64,000 nucleotides of DNA from Labilibaculum sp. (GTDB lineage Bacteria > Bacteroidota > Bacteroidia > Bacteroidales > Marinifilaceae): contig JAEINT010000016.1 of NCBI GenBank assembly GCA_016342745.1, positions 62,001 through 126,000 of the forward strand, read 5' to 3'. The position numbers were made by a program, and so were the translations under genes. Positions 7,625 to 19,397 of this stretch are shown here, piece by piece. The notes beneath the pieces were generated by a model. That model ran no database searches, was not told where the DNA came from, and saw nothing but the letters and a program-made list of their open reading frames with translations. Each line of letters opens with the position of its first letter. Within the stretch, counting starts at the first letter, position 1.

Positions 7625-8809
7625 ATGAAGCGAATTTTAATATTAGCTTTATTAGCAATTATATCTTGCTCTAGCATTCACGCCGAAGTTAATCCCAAAA
7701 ATTTAAGGAATTCTAGGGTATATTCTTCCGTATTAAAAGAGTATAGGGATGTTCGGATCTTATTGCCAAATGAGTACAACAATACATACTATAAATATCC
7801 TACCATTTATTTGTTAGATGCCGAAACCAATTTTGATACGGGAATTGAGATCCTTAGTTTTTTAATGGATAATCATTTTATTCCTCCTCATATTGTTATT
7901 GGCTTGCCAAATACTGATCGTTTTCGTGACATGACTCCTGTTGATTCCATCATGAATAAAAACATCTATAAGACAAGAGGAGGTGCCAACAATTTTATCA
8001 AATCATTAGAGCAGGATATTTTTCCTCATATCGCAAAGAATTTTAGATCTAATTCTAAACGCTTGCTTATGGGACATAGTTATAGCGGACTGTTTGTAGT
8101 TCATGCTTTTTCTACTCGACCAGATTTATTTGATAAATATTTGGCATTTAGTCCAATTTTATGGTGGAACAATAAAGCAATCGTTAGGGATGTTGAGAAG
8201 TTTTTAACAGAGAATTCTTCCATTCGTAAGCATTTGTTTATTTCTTTTGCCGAAGAGGCTGAGGAGATGTTAAAATCGTGTAAGGCACTTATTTTAGCTT
8301 TAGAAACAAAATCACCGGCAGATTTAAAATGGCATTATGGATGGATGCCTGATCAAAGCCATTACACTTTGTATCGTAAAAGTTTAATGCAAGGAATGGA
8401 AATCATTTTTACAGACTATAAATATCCCGATGAACAGCTTTTAATCGATAAGGGAGTAGAAGTTGCAAATAATTACACAAGAGATATATTGTTGAATTAT
8501 GGACGTAAGGAGATATTGCCTTACTCTTTGTTAGAAAGTGTTTGTGTTAATTTAAAAGATGCGAAAAAGTATAATGAGGCGATGGCCTTTTTAAAATATA
8601 CGATTAAAAATTACCCTAAGCGTGCAGAGTCGTTTTATCATGTTGGTGAAATCTACGAAAGTGTTAATCAACCTAAAGAAGCTTTTAAGTTTTACGAAAT
8701 TGCTCACAACAAAGATCGTGGCAGATGGGACTATGAACAAAAATATCTGGCGCTTCAAAAAACCTTAAAAGAAATGGAAGCTGATGCATTAAACAGTGTT
8801 GATTTATAA
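7625..8809 (+). CDS. Secreted esterase-like alpha/beta hydrolase with C-terminal TPR
   Basis: A 394 aa protein. The N-terminus is a signal sequence (MKRILILALLAIISCSSIHA); IISC could be a lipobox, so it is either soluble periplasmic or lipid-anchored. Residues ~30-275 match the putative esterase (esterase D/IroE-like) fold: YPTIYLLDAETNF, LMGHSYSGLFVVH with nucleophile Ser152, and a late His in DQSHYTLYRKSL. The last ~80 residues carry a tetratricopeptide-like segment (AMAFLKYTIKNYPKRAESFYHVGEIYES...). This hydrolase-plus-TPR layout is seen in other Bacteroidota. The substrate cannot be read from sequence. Confidence 0.82.
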   Translation: MKRILILALLAIISCSSIHAEVNPKNLRNSRVYSSVLKEYRDVRILLPNEYNNTYYKYPTIYLLDAETNFDTGIEILSFLMDNHFIPPHIVIGLPNTDRFRDMTPVDSIMNKNIYKTRGGANNFIKSLEQDIFPHIAKNFRSNSKRLLMGHSYSGLFVVHAFSTRPDLFDKYLAFSPILWWNNKAIVRDVEKFLTENSSIRKHLFISFAEEAEEMLKSCKALILALETKSPADLKWHYGWMPDQSHYTLYRKSLMQGMEIIFTDYKYPDEQLLIDKGVEVANNYTRDILLNYGRKEILPYSLLESVCVNLKDAKKYNEAMAFLKYTIKNYPKRAESFYHVGEIYESVNQPKEAFKFYEIAHNKDRGRWDYEQKYLALQKTLKEMEADALNSVDL

Positions 8810-8944
8810 GTAGAATATACTTTTATAGGTTTTTATTACCCCTTTACACAATTAGTTTTCTTCTTCTCCGTTATTGGTACGTTACTGTATTAATGATTTA
8901 TTTTGTGCGAAGTACTACTTTGAATGATGTAAAGAGGAGGAATA

Positions 8945-9496
8945 ATGAAGGGAATATTTTTTACGGAATTTCTGGAAATGGCAGAAAAGGACTATGGTCA
9001 TAATCTTACAGAAAAAATTATTTCAGAATTAGGAGTTGGTAATAATGGGGTATACGAATCAGAAATTGGATATCCTTGTGCACAGTTTGTTGAACTATGT
9101 GAATTGTTAGGCCGTGAAATTGGCAACTCATCGTCCGATGTCGCTAAAAATTTTGGAGAATATCTTTTTAGTCGCCTTGTAATTTTATTCCGACCTAGTT
9201 TTGCAGGGAATAGTAACATATTTGAATTTCTCGATCAGGTCGATGAATTCATTCATGAAAAAATGCAAAATTCTTTTCCAGCATTAAAAATTCCGAAGTT
9301 CAGGGCTATTAAAATTAACGAGAGTACTTTCCAGATAAGTTATCAAACAGAAAAAATACTTGTTGATTTGGCCATTGGTTTGTTAATGGGCTGTCAACGA
9401 TTTTTTAATGAAGAAATAACGCTTAATACAGAGTATATTTCTGAGAGGAGTAAATTGGTTTGTTTTACACTTTCAAAAAGTCCTATATTAGTTTGA
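8945..9496 (+). CDS. Stand-alone H-NOX (heme NO/O2-binding) domain protein
   Basis: A 183 aa protein opening with the H-NOX hallmark MKGIFFTEFLEMAEKDYG and colinear with the family throughout. His104 (FIHEKMQNSFPALKIPKF) sits where the proximal heme ligand is expected. The heme-propionate motif, normally YxSxR, reads Tyr133-Gln-Thr135-Glu-Lys137, so Ser and Arg are replaced conservatively. It is a single domain, so it should signal through a partner. No histidine kinase, cyclase or chemoreceptor is adjacent; the nearest kinase is at 15.4 kb. An AGAGGAGG tract 5 nt upstream of the ATG is a strong Shine-Dalgarno, unusual in this phylum. The stop overlaps the convergent lipoprotein gene by 9 bp. 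Confidence 0.85.
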   Translation: MKGIFFTEFLEMAEKDYGHNLTEKIISELGVGNNGVYESEIGYPCAQFVELCELLGREIGNSSSDVAKNFGEYLFSRLVILFRPSFAGNSNIFEFLDQVDEFIHEKMQNSFPALKIPKFRAIKINESTFQISYQTEKILVDLAIGLLMGCQRFFNEEITLNTEYISERSKLVCFTLSKSPILV

Positions 9497-10906
9497 TTCC
9501 ATATTGTGAAATGTAAAATAATTTGTTTTACCTGCTTTCACATTTACTTCTATTTCTTGATCCTTACTTCCTCCTCCAGGAGAATTAACTTGTAAAATGA
9601 GTTGATGCTTACCTTCTTTTAATCGAATTCTTGTGTAGTGAATTGAGTGAGGCAGTGTTTGCCAATTTCGTGTGTCAGCTTTCTCGGTAACAGCATTAAA
9701 AATACTAAGTAGAGCGCCTATGTTTTCATCTTTACTTCTTGCGTAGCTTTCCAAAGCCTTTTTAGTTGCAAGGCGTAAAAGAGAATTTGCCATCTCTCTA
9801 ACCATACGATCTTTTAATGTCTTAAAGGCAATTGCATTTAGATCTTGTGCTTTTTCTAGATGGTAGGCGGTCGAATTATTTATTCGCACATCTGCCGAAG
9901 TATAAAATGGAATTCTTTCTTGATATTTTGGGAATGCAACACGAACAAAATCTAAATCGCTAAAAGCACTTCTTGTGTTTCGATCCATGTTCCCAACAAA
10001 GAATGGAAGCGTAACATTTTCTTCATTATTTACCATCGTAAGGTATCCATCGCGGCCGTTAAGAGCACTGAAATTGATACTCCATTCAGCTTTTACAGGC
10101 CCTAATCCAGATAGCCAAATTAAGATTACATCTCCCTCGTTATTATTTTTCTTTTGATAGTCGAAACCAAATTCATTTTTATAGTTTTCGTATTCTTGAT
10201 TCAGACCAGTTTGGTATGCAGTACGTAAAAGATCTTTTTTCAATTGCGATGGCGCAGAAGTATTGAAATTTTTTAGATAATTCTCTTCGTATATTTTTAA
10301 AGCATTTCGATAAGCAATAAAAGCATTGTTTGAATCTCCAGTAGAATCATAAATTAACCCCATAAGCGTATGAGCAAAAGCATCATCACTATACCTGTTT
10401 TGAAATTTTTTCGGGTATTTATCGTTCAGAGCATATAGCTTTTCATTAACTCTGCGGCATTCAACAAGAGCCTTTTCTGAATCGCCCATTTCTAAATAGC
10501 TTAAAGCTTTATAGAAATTAAGCATAACATTTTCAAAATCTTCAGGTTGGTAGGGTTTTGTCATTGGATTGGTAAGCATGGCAAGAGCTTCCGAACCAAC
10601 ACTTTTTCTTTGATCTTCAATGTATAGATCCGCTTCATTAAAATAACTAGTTGCAGCAGTATAATCTTCTTGCATCCATGCTAAAGTTCCTTTGTTCAAT
10701 AAAAATAAAGCGCGATTTTTATTTCGATTGTTCTTTTTGTCCTGATCTAGAATTTTTTCAGCACCTGAAATGTCTCCACGTAAAAAAGAAGCATTAAAAG
10801 CTTCATTTTGCATGTAATAAGTAGCGCAGCCAGATAAGAACAGAAGGAAAACGAGCAGAAATGCAGTTCGTATTTTAGCAGTAATATGTAAGAGAAGCTT
10901 GTTCAT
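9488..10906 (-). CDS. COG3014-type TPR lipoprotein
   Basis: A 472 aa outer-envelope lipoprotein with signal peptide and lipobox LLFLSGC. Residues ~35-230 contain tetratricopeptide-like helices (ALFLLNKGTLAWMQEDYTAATSYFNEAD; MLNFYKALSYLEMGDSEKALVECRRVNE). The C-terminal half is beta-rich with a late segment IRLKEGKHQLILQVNSPGG. The layout matches the uncharacterised COG3014 family. The LpoB-like gene lies 50 bp upstream on the same strand, an association known from other genomes, so a cell-envelope or peptidoglycan-related role is plausible but unproven. Confidence 0.78.
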   Translation of the reverse strand: MNKLLLHITAKIRTAFLLVFLLFLSGCATYYMQNEAFNASFLRGDISGAEKILDQDKKNNRNKNRALFLLNKGTLAWMQEDYTAATSYFNEADLYIEDQRKSVGSEALAMLTNPMTKPYQPEDFENVMLNFYKALSYLEMGDSEKALVECRRVNEKLYALNDKYPKKFQNRYSDDAFAHTLMGLIYDSTGDSNNAFIAYRNALKIYEENYLKNFNTSAPSQLKKDLLRTAYQTGLNQEYENYKNEFGFDYQKKNNNEGDVILIWLSGLGPVKAEWSINFSALNGRDGYLTMVNNEENVTLPFFVGNMDRNTRSAFSDLDFVRVAFPKYQERIPFYTSADVRINNSTAYHLEKAQDLNAIAFKTLKDRMVREMANSLLRLATKKALESYARSKDENIGALLSIFNAVTEKADTRNWQTLPHSIHYTRIRLKEGKHQLILQVNSPGGGSKDQEIEVNVKAGKTNYFTFHNMESN

Positions 10907-10956
10907 CCAAATAAAGAAATTCAGGAAGTCAAAAGTGACTTCCTGATTGTACCAAT

Positions 10957-11553
10957 TTATTTATTAACGTACTTTTTAATTTTTTTGTCACCCATCCAAA
11001 CCAGTTCGCTAGTTTCAAGGTTGGTTAGCTCTAAGTTTAATTGGTAGTATCTAACTTTTTCTTTTTTATAACTATCAATTATTGAACTAATATCTCCTTG
11101 TAAAATAAAGTCAGCGCCAAGTTCTTGGCCCCATTTTTTGATGCTTGCTTTAGAGGCAAAATCTTGCTGGTCTGCACGCTCCTCGCGAAGTGCTTCTCTT
11201 TTAGCTCCAGCCTGAACCAAACGAACTCTACCATCGTTCAAAATAGCTTTTTCAATATCCTTAATGTAGGTGTCAGAATCGATATGTTCAGAACTTTTAT
11301 TCGTTATTAGGCCAACAATAACTACTGGTTTTTTACCCGTTTCTTGTTGATAGTTTTCTATCCAATTACGAGTTAGTAGTTGTTCTATTAATGCTTCTGC
11401 AGTTAGTTTAGAATCCGTATCGTTCCAACGTCCGCTCAAGTCAATTTGCTGATCAGGAGATACACGGGTTACTTGTCTGGAACAAGAAACGCTGGCAAAA
11501 ATAGCCAGTGTAAAAACAATTAGGCGAAATGAATACTTCATAATATTTTTCAT
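10957..11553 (-). CDS. LpoB-like lipoprotein (penicillin-binding protein activator family)
   Basis: A 198 aa lipoprotein; the lipobox FASVSC ends a signal peptide. The body resembles the LpoB/COG3417 family: DLSGRWNDTDSKLTAEALIEQLL at the N-terminus, then KPVVIVGLITNKSSEHIDSDTY, IEKAILNDGRVRLVQA, LGADFILQGDISSI and YYQLNLELTNLETSELVWMGDKKIKK. LpoB in Enterobacteria activates PBP1b; in Bacteroidota the family is present but its PBP partner is not established. It is probably cotranscribed with the COG3014 gene (50 bp apart). Confidence 0.8.
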   Translation of the reverse strand: MKNIMKYSFRLIVFTLAIFASVSCSRQVTRVSPDQQIDLSGRWNDTDSKLTAEALIEQLLTRNWIENYQQETGKKPVVIVGLITNKSSEHIDSDTYIKDIEKAILNDGRVRLVQAGAKREALREERADQQDFASKASIKKWGQELGADFILQGDISSIIDSYKKEKVRYYQLNLELTNLETSELVWMGDKKIKKYVNK

Positions 11554-11627
11554 TTTTGTTTAAATAATATCCTTTTTTTTAAATTTTTTTGTTAAAATTA
11601 AACACAATATTTATGCCAGTTTATCAA

Positions 11628-12167
11628 CTACTTTTTAATAATAGCAAGGTATTTTAAGCTTTCACTGATTAAATTTGCTAATGATTTATTTTTGCCTTGA
11701 TCAATCATTAAATCTAGATGCTCGCAATTGTCAGCTAATGAGCCTACTTTGCATGAAGCATTTGATAATTGTGTAAGGTATTTTATCGAAAGATGATCCG
11801 ATTCTGTAAATATGAATAGCAAATCGAATTTTTTAGTAACAAATTCAGCTAGCTCCTCGCTAATTGGTTCCCCGTTCCACTTAACATCTTTGTTGGTGTA
11901 GAATAATATCTTTTGTGCTACACCAAAATCTGGTAACTCATCAGCATTTATCCAACCAACTGTTTGCACTTTATAGCCCTTTTGCAATAAATCTTCCGAG
12001 AATTTTTTAGCAATCGAATGATTTTTGTCATCAAGCGTATCAAACAAAATCCCTATGCTTTTTGCGCTTTCTAAATTGTGAAATTCTTTTATTCTCGGAT
12101 TCTTCTTCTGTTTGTTCCGAATGTGATTATTAGCAAGGCGATTTTTAATATTTTGTAAAAAACTCAT
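11628..12167 (-). CDS. DUF6913-like cytoplasmic protein
   Basis: A 179 aa soluble protein without signal peptide or membrane segment. It starts with a basic helix (MSFLQNIKNRLANNHIRNKQKKNPR) followed by an alpha/beta domain (SIGILFDTLDDKNHSIAKKFSEDLLQKGYKVQTVGWIN; DLLFIFTESDHLSIKYL). The pattern matches the Bacteroidota family called DUF6913, of unknown function. It lies in a minus-strand run with an exonuclease and ligA upstream and LpoB/COG3014 downstream. Confidence 0.65.
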   Translation of the reverse strand: MSFLQNIKNRLANNHIRNKQKKNPRIKEFHNLESAKSIGILFDTLDDKNHSIAKKFSEDLLQKGYKVQTVGWINADELPDFGVAQKILFYTNKDVKWNGEPISEELAEFVTKKFDLLFIFTESDHLSIKYLTQLSNASCKVGSLADNCEHLDLMIDQGKNKSLANLISESLKYLAIIKK

Positions 12168-12276
12168 TTGTTTTTAATAGTTAAGATGTAGGCTTATGAT
12201 TTTGGGTCAATTTGAACGTTTGTAAATCGAATTGACAAGTTAGGAAAATTTTCATTTTCCAAATCATAATTTAAGC

Positions 12277-12864
12277 TTATTTAATTTTTTTTGGAGCTCG
12301 GTAACCTTTGTTGTATAATTTGCCTGGAGTAATGCTTATTTCGTTAGCCAACTGTAAAAGGTCAGTACTATTCATTACTTCACAAGCTTTAATTGCAATT
12401 TTTGCACAAGCCAAAGTATCTTCTAATGCATCGTGGTGCTTTAAAGGAATATCGAAAATATGTGCCAAGGTATTTAGTTTATGATTAGGCATATTAGGCC
12501 AAATATTTTTACTAATCTGAACTGTGCACATATAATCAAAATTAGGAAAGGCAATGCCATAAGTTTCGAGGCACGCACGCAATACCGAGACATCAAAACT
12601 AGCATTGTGAGCGATTACCATCTCATCTTTTAAATATTCCTCTACTTCTTCCCAAATGTAATTGAAACTTGGTTCGTTCATTACATCTTCTTCAGTAATG
12701 CCATGTATACTGATATTCATTGGGTGGAAATACATTTCAGGAGGGGAGATCAACCAATCTTTACTCTCAACAATTATTCCGTTTTCGACACGCACAAGAC
12801 CTAGGGAACAGGCAGAATTTCGCTTTCCATTAGCAGTCTCAAAATCTATTGCTGTAAAATTCAT
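12277..12864 (-). CDS. DnaQ-like 3'-5' exonuclease
   Basis: A 195 aa DEDDh-family exonuclease. Exo I is FTAIDFETANG (Asp7, Glu9), Exo II is VIAHNASFDVSVLRA and Exo III is HHDALEDTLACAKIA, so all five metal-ligand/catalytic residues are visible. Family proteins of this size act as DNA polymerase III epsilon-like proofreaders or independent repair exonucleases. It starts 62 bp after the ligA stop on the same strand, which fits a DNA-maintenance transcription unit. The C-terminal ~30 residues (YNKGYRAPKKIK) are basic. Confidence 0.9.
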   Translation of the reverse strand: MNFTAIDFETANGKRNSACSLGLVRVENGIIVESKDWLISPPEMYFHPMNISIHGITEEDVMNEPSFNYIWEEVEEYLKDEMVIAHNASFDVSVLRACLETYGIAFPNFDYMCTVQISKNIWPNMPNHKLNTLAHIFDIPLKHHDALEDTLACAKIAIKACEVMNSTDLLQLANEISITPGKLYNKGYRAPKKIK

Positions 12865-12926
12865 TTTTTAGTAATTAGGGTTAAGATAACGAAGTGAAAA
12901 AATAATCCTCGTTTTTTAATTGAATG

Positions 12927-15451
<2,525 letters not shown>

Positions 15452-18085
15452 ATGAATGCAAATAAATTAATTGAATTATCTCAGGATCTTATCTGTATAA
15501 CGGATGATAAAGGTGTTTTTACCTTTTTGAATCCAGCTTACACAGATATGCTTGGTTATGATGCTAAGGAACTTATTAATAAACCTTTTTTTAATTTAGT
15601 ACATCCTGATGATCTTGAAAAAACAAATAATGAATTTGAAAATCTGCTGATAAGTGAAAAAACAATAAATTTTAATAATAGATACATCCACAAGAATGGT
15701 TCGGTAAAATATATTGAATGGAAAGCTACGTCTGTTTCATGTGAGAAATCAGTTTATGCTACTGGGCGTGATATTACAGAAAGTAAATTAAGAGAATTTG
15801 AAAATACAGAGTTAGAGGTTCGTTTAAATGCATTAATAAATTGCAGTACTGATTTTATGCTTCTTCTAGAGCAAGATGGAAACATAAAGATAGCAAATGA
15901 AGCATTTGCAAATAATTTTGGTGTTTCTGTGAATAAGTTAATCGGCTTAAATGTTTATGATTTATTACCCAAAAAGGATGGTGTAAGACGAAAAAAAGCA
16001 GCCGATAAAATCATAAAGGAGAGAAAGCCAATTGTTTATAGCGACGAAAGAAGTGGGCATTTTTATGAAACTCATATATTTCCTAGTTATACTAATGGGA
16101 ATGTTGAATTGGCGATGTTTACAAGAGATATCACTGAGCGTAAACTTATTGAAGGTGCGCTTATAGCAAGTGAGGAAAAATTTAGGAACTTGGCTGATAC
16201 GGCTCAAGTTGCTATATCCATTGTGACAACAAATTATGAAAAGGGGATTTTATATGTAAATAAATATTGGGAGAAAATTACTGGGTATACGAAGCATGAA
16301 TCACTCCAATTACAAGCTTTAGATATTGTTCATCCCGACCAAAGAGCTATGGTAAATGAAAGAGCTACCAGAAGATTAGCTGGTGAGACGGTTCCCGATC
16401 ATTACGAAATGAAAATACTTACAAAATCGAACCAAACCAAATGGGTCGATATAACAATTACTCTTATCGATTATGAAGGAACGCGAGCAATTTTGACCAC
16501 AGCCATTGACATTACTGAACGTAAACATGCCGATGTTAACTTGAGAGATGAAAAAGAGCAAATAAAAACAATTCTGAATCTTGTTAATGATCCAATATTT
16601 GTAAAAGATGATAATCATCGAATTACAATGGCAAACAAAGCTTTTTTTGATATTTTCAATTTGGATGAGAATAAGGTGATTGGATACACACTTGCAGAGC
16701 AAGTTCCAGAAAATGAAAGAGAACAATTTTTAGCTACAGATCGAAAAGTTCTTGATACAGGTATACCTGATTTGCGAGAAGAAACATTGACTTCAGATGG
16801 AATTACGAAAACTATAGTTACAAGCAAGACTCGTTTTATTGATGAGTCAGGAAATAAGTTTTTAGTGGGATCTATTCACGATATTACGGTACAGAAAAAT
16901 GCGATAGTGGCATTGGCTAAAAGTGAAAATCGACTAAGTTTAGCATTAGAAACAGGACATATTGGTGCATGGGATCTTAATTTACAAGACCAATCATCAC
17001 ATAGAACACTAATCCATGATCAGATTTTTGGATATAAAACATTACAGAGTAAATGGACTTTTGAAATGTTTATGGAACATGTTTTACCTGAGGATAGGAC
17101 TGATGTGGAAAAAACTTTTAAGAAAGCATTAGAGACGATTTCAGATTGGAACTTTGAGTGCAGGATAAAACGGATTGATGGCAAAATGCGTTGGATAAAA
17201 TCCACTGGAAAACATATTCTAAATTCGGATGGGAAGCCAATTGCTCTATCTGGGATTATTCAAGATATTTCAGAACATAAATGGTCAGAGGTAGAGTTGG
17301 TTAGAGCTAAAAAAAGAGCTGAGGAAAGTGATCGTTTAAAGTCTGCTTTTGTAGCAAATATGAGTCATGAGATTCGAACTCCAATGAATAGTATACTTGG
17401 GTTTTCGGGTCTTTTGAGTGGCAGTAATCTCACGATCGCTAAAAAGGATAAATACCTCAGTATAATAATGAAAAGTGGAGATAGAATGCTGAATATTATT
17501 GATGATATTATGGATATTTCAAAAATTGAAGCAGGTCTTGTGACAGTAGAAATTGAGGAATTTGATATCAATGAACAGATAGATTATTTATATAATATCT
17601 TTAAACAAGAAGTTGAAGCTAAGGGAATGAATCTTTTATTTAAAAAAGGACTATTAAATAAAGAAGCTAAAATTAATACTGATAAGGATAAATTTATCGC
17701 GATTCTCTCTAATTTAATAAAAAATGCAATTAAATATACGGAGGAAGGTAATATAGAATATGGTTACGAGTTGATAAGCAATGGAGAAGATTCAATATTT
17801 AAGTTTGTTGTAAAGGATACTGGAATTGGAATTTCAGAAGATCGTCAGGATGCAATTTTTGAGAGATTCGTTCAGGCAGATATTCAGGATGTTATGGCTC
17901 GAGAAGGAGCAGGACTTGGTTTGGCGATTACCAAAGCTCACATTGAAATGCTGAATGGTGACATTTGGGTAGATAGTAAAGAAGGTGAAGGCTCTGCATT
18001 TTATTTCACCTTACCTTCTAAAGTGTCTTCAGATGTTAACCAAGCTATACAAAACTCAGTTGCATCTGATAAATCTAATAATTAA
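15452..18085 (+). CDS. Multi-PAS sensor histidine kinase
   Basis: An 877 aa cytoplasmic kinase with no transmembrane segment. About five PAS/PAC units lie in tandem (roughly residues 3-115, 125-232, 240-357, 365-478 and 488-612). Each ends in a TRDITE-like motif (ATGRDITESK, AMFTRDITERK, TTAIDITERK, GSIHDITVQK, SGIIQDISEHK), and one carries the FSFH-like segment of PAS_3. The HisKA helix has MSHEIRTPMNSILGF with phosphoacceptor His639. The HATPase domain shows the N box (NLIKNAIKYT), G1 (DTGIGI) and G2 (EGAGLGLAI). There is no receiver domain, so it needs a separate regulator, and none is adjacent. The ligand is unknown. Confidence 0.93.
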   Translation: MNANKLIELSQDLICITDDKGVFTFLNPAYTDMLGYDAKELINKPFFNLVHPDDLEKTNNEFENLLISEKTINFNNRYIHKNGSVKYIEWKATSVSCEKSVYATGRDITESKLREFENTELEVRLNALINCSTDFMLLLEQDGNIKIANEAFANNFGVSVNKLIGLNVYDLLPKKDGVRRKKAADKIIKERKPIVYSDERSGHFYETHIFPSYTNGNVELAMFTRDITERKLIEGALIASEEKFRNLADTAQVAISIVTTNYEKGILYVNKYWEKITGYTKHESLQLQALDIVHPDQRAMVNERATRRLAGETVPDHYEMKILTKSNQTKWVDITITLIDYEGTRAILTTAIDITERKHADVNLRDEKEQIKTILNLVNDPIFVKDDNHRITMANKAFFDIFNLDENKVIGYTLAEQVPENEREQFLATDRKVLDTGIPDLREETLTSDGITKTIVTSKTRFIDESGNKFLVGSIHDITVQKNAIVALAKSENRLSLALETGHIGAWDLNLQDQSSHRTLIHDQIFGYKTLQSKWTFEMFMEHVLPEDRTDVEKTFKKALETISDWNFECRIKRIDGKMRWIKSTGKHILNSDGKPIALSGIIQDISEHKWSEVELVRAKKRAEESDRLKSAFVANMSHEIRTPMNSILGFSGLLSGSNLTIAKKDKYLSIIMKSGDRMLNIIDDIMDISKIEAGLVTVEIEEFDINEQIDYLYNIFKQEVEAKGMNLLFKKGLLNKEAKINTDKDKFIAILSNLIKNAIKYTEEGNIEYGYELISNGEDSIFKFVVKDTGIGISEDRQDAIFERFVQADIQDVMAREGAGLGLAITKAHIEMLNGDIWVDSKEGEGSAFYFTLPSKVSSDVNQAIQNSVASDKSNN

Positions 18086-18164
18086 AACTAATACCAAGCT
18101 GCATTATATAAGAGTTAGATTCAAGGTTAAATTCGTAAATATTCGAGTATTTATAACTTGTATA

Positions 18165-18196
18165 AAAGATCACCTTTGAGTGATCTTTCTTTTTTT
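18165..18196 (+). terminator. Intrinsic terminator of the PAS kinase
   Basis: Stem AAAGATCAC / GTGATCTTT with a 6-nt loop, then C and a run of seven T, about 80 bp after the stop codon. Confidence 0.9.
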
Positions 18197-18309
18197 AACC
18201 ATTTACCGATTCTTGACAGCACTTAACCGATTTGAACAAGTAAAAGCTATACTATTATTCTATTTTAGCAATAGAAACAAAGGAAACCCAAATCTTAAAC
18301 CATATTATC

Positions 18310-18654
18310 ATGGATGAAAATAAAAAAAATAAAAGTCTATTTGTTGGACTGCTTCTAATAATTGTTGGAATTGTAATTGTTTTAGAGCGGCTTAACTATC
18401 AATCTAATTTTATCGAAGCATACCTGTATCGATGGGAAGCCTTTTTAATTCTTTTCGGATTATTACAGGTATTGGTTAGAAGAAAAATTTTTGGTGGAAT
18501 GATAGCGATTGCAGCAGGTGGTTATTTCCTTATGGATGATTTGTATTTTATTCCTGAGAATTGGCATATGTGGTTTTTTCCAGCTTTACTTATTTTAGGA
18601 GGAATAGCATTTATTTTTGCTCCTGATTCGCCTTATTGTTCAAAAAATAAATAA
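18310..18654 (+). CDS. Small LiaF-like/DUF5668 membrane protein
   Basis: A 114 aa protein made almost entirely of four hydrophobic segments (SLFVGLLLIIVGIVIVLERL; AFLILFGLLQVLV; FGGMIAIAAGGYFLM; MWFFPALLILGGIAFIF). The WPLLLI-type turns match the N-terminal transmembrane domain of LiaF-like proteins (DUF5668). It lacks the soluble LiaF C-terminal domain, which its neighbour at 18679 has. It starts the operon that ends with the LytS/LytTR pair, 24 bp before the next gene. An envelope-stress sensing role is inferred from that context. Confidence 0.75.
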   Translation: MDENKKNKSLFVGLLLIIVGIVIVLERLNYQSNFIEAYLYRWEAFLILFGLLQVLVRRKIFGGMIAIAAGGYFLMDDLYFIPENWHMWFFPALLILGGIAFIFAPDSPYCSKNK

Positions 18655-18678
18655 ATTCATATCGTAAAATAGATCATT

Positions 18679-19392
18679 ATGAAAACACAACATAAATCAA
18701 ACCCAAATAACCGTGCAATATTCGGTATTTTTTTAATCCTATTTGGATGCTTATTGGTTCTTAAAAATTTAGACTTTATTCCCTACGAATTAAGGCATAT
18801 GATATTCTCTTGGCCAGGATTATTAATTGGTTTAGGTGCTCTTTTCTTTTTTGGCAAAGAAGATAAAACAACAGGTATTGTTTTGATGGCAGTAGGTGGT
18901 GTATTTATGTTTCCAATTATATTTGATTGGAGCTTTAATTGGAGAGGTTTATTTTGGCCAGTAGTTATGATTGTTGTAGGTGTGGTCGTTATTCGTAAGC
19001 GTAATGCTTGTGAAGGTCATAATCGATCAGGTGTTGGAATTGATTCTGATTATATTGATGAGTTAAATATTTTTGGAGGTGGTGAAAAAATGATCAACAA
19101 CAAAAATTTTAGAGGAGGTAAGGTTACTTGTGTCTTTGGGGGTACAGAATTGAACTTGAGCAGTGCAGATTTGGCCGAAGGAACCAATGTGATAGATGTT
19201 TTTGCCATGTTTGGAGGCTGTGTTTTAGTTGTTCCATCCGATTGGGATGTTAAGGTTGAAGTTACGGCAATAATGGGAGGTGTATCAGATAAAAGAGTAG
19301 CAACTACAAATTATATTGTAGAACCTAAAAAAGAATTAATTATTAGAGGACTTGTATTAATGGGAGGATGTGAAATAAAATCTTATAAATAA
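18679..19392 (+). CDS. LiaF-like membrane protein with soluble C-terminal domain
   Basis: 237 aa. Residues 1-115 form four membrane helices (AIFGIFLILFGCLLVLKNLD; FSWPGLLIGLGALFFF; TGIVLMAVGGVFMFP; GLFWPVVMIVVGVVVI). Residues ~120-237 are a right-handed beta-repeat like the LiaF C-terminus/DUF2154: DELNIFGGGEKMINNKNFRGGKVTCVFGG, DVFAMFGGCVLVVPSDWDVKVEVTAIMGG. In Firmicutes LiaF inhibits the LiaS kinase; here the neighbouring kinase is LytS-type, so a similar inhibitory partnership is a reasonable hypothesis. The stop is 5 bp before the kinase gene. Confidence 0.82.
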   Translation: MKTQHKSNPNNRAIFGIFLILFGCLLVLKNLDFIPYELRHMIFSWPGLLIGLGALFFFGKEDKTTGIVLMAVGGVFMFPIIFDWSFNWRGLFWPVVMIVVGVVVIRKRNACEGHNRSGVGIDSDYIDELNIFGGGEKMINNKNFRGGKVTCVFGGTELNLSSADLAEGTNVIDVFAMFGGCVLVVPSDWDVKVEVTAIMGGVSDKRVATTNYIVEPKKELIIRGLVLMGGCEIKSYK

Positions 19393-19397
19393 ATCAA

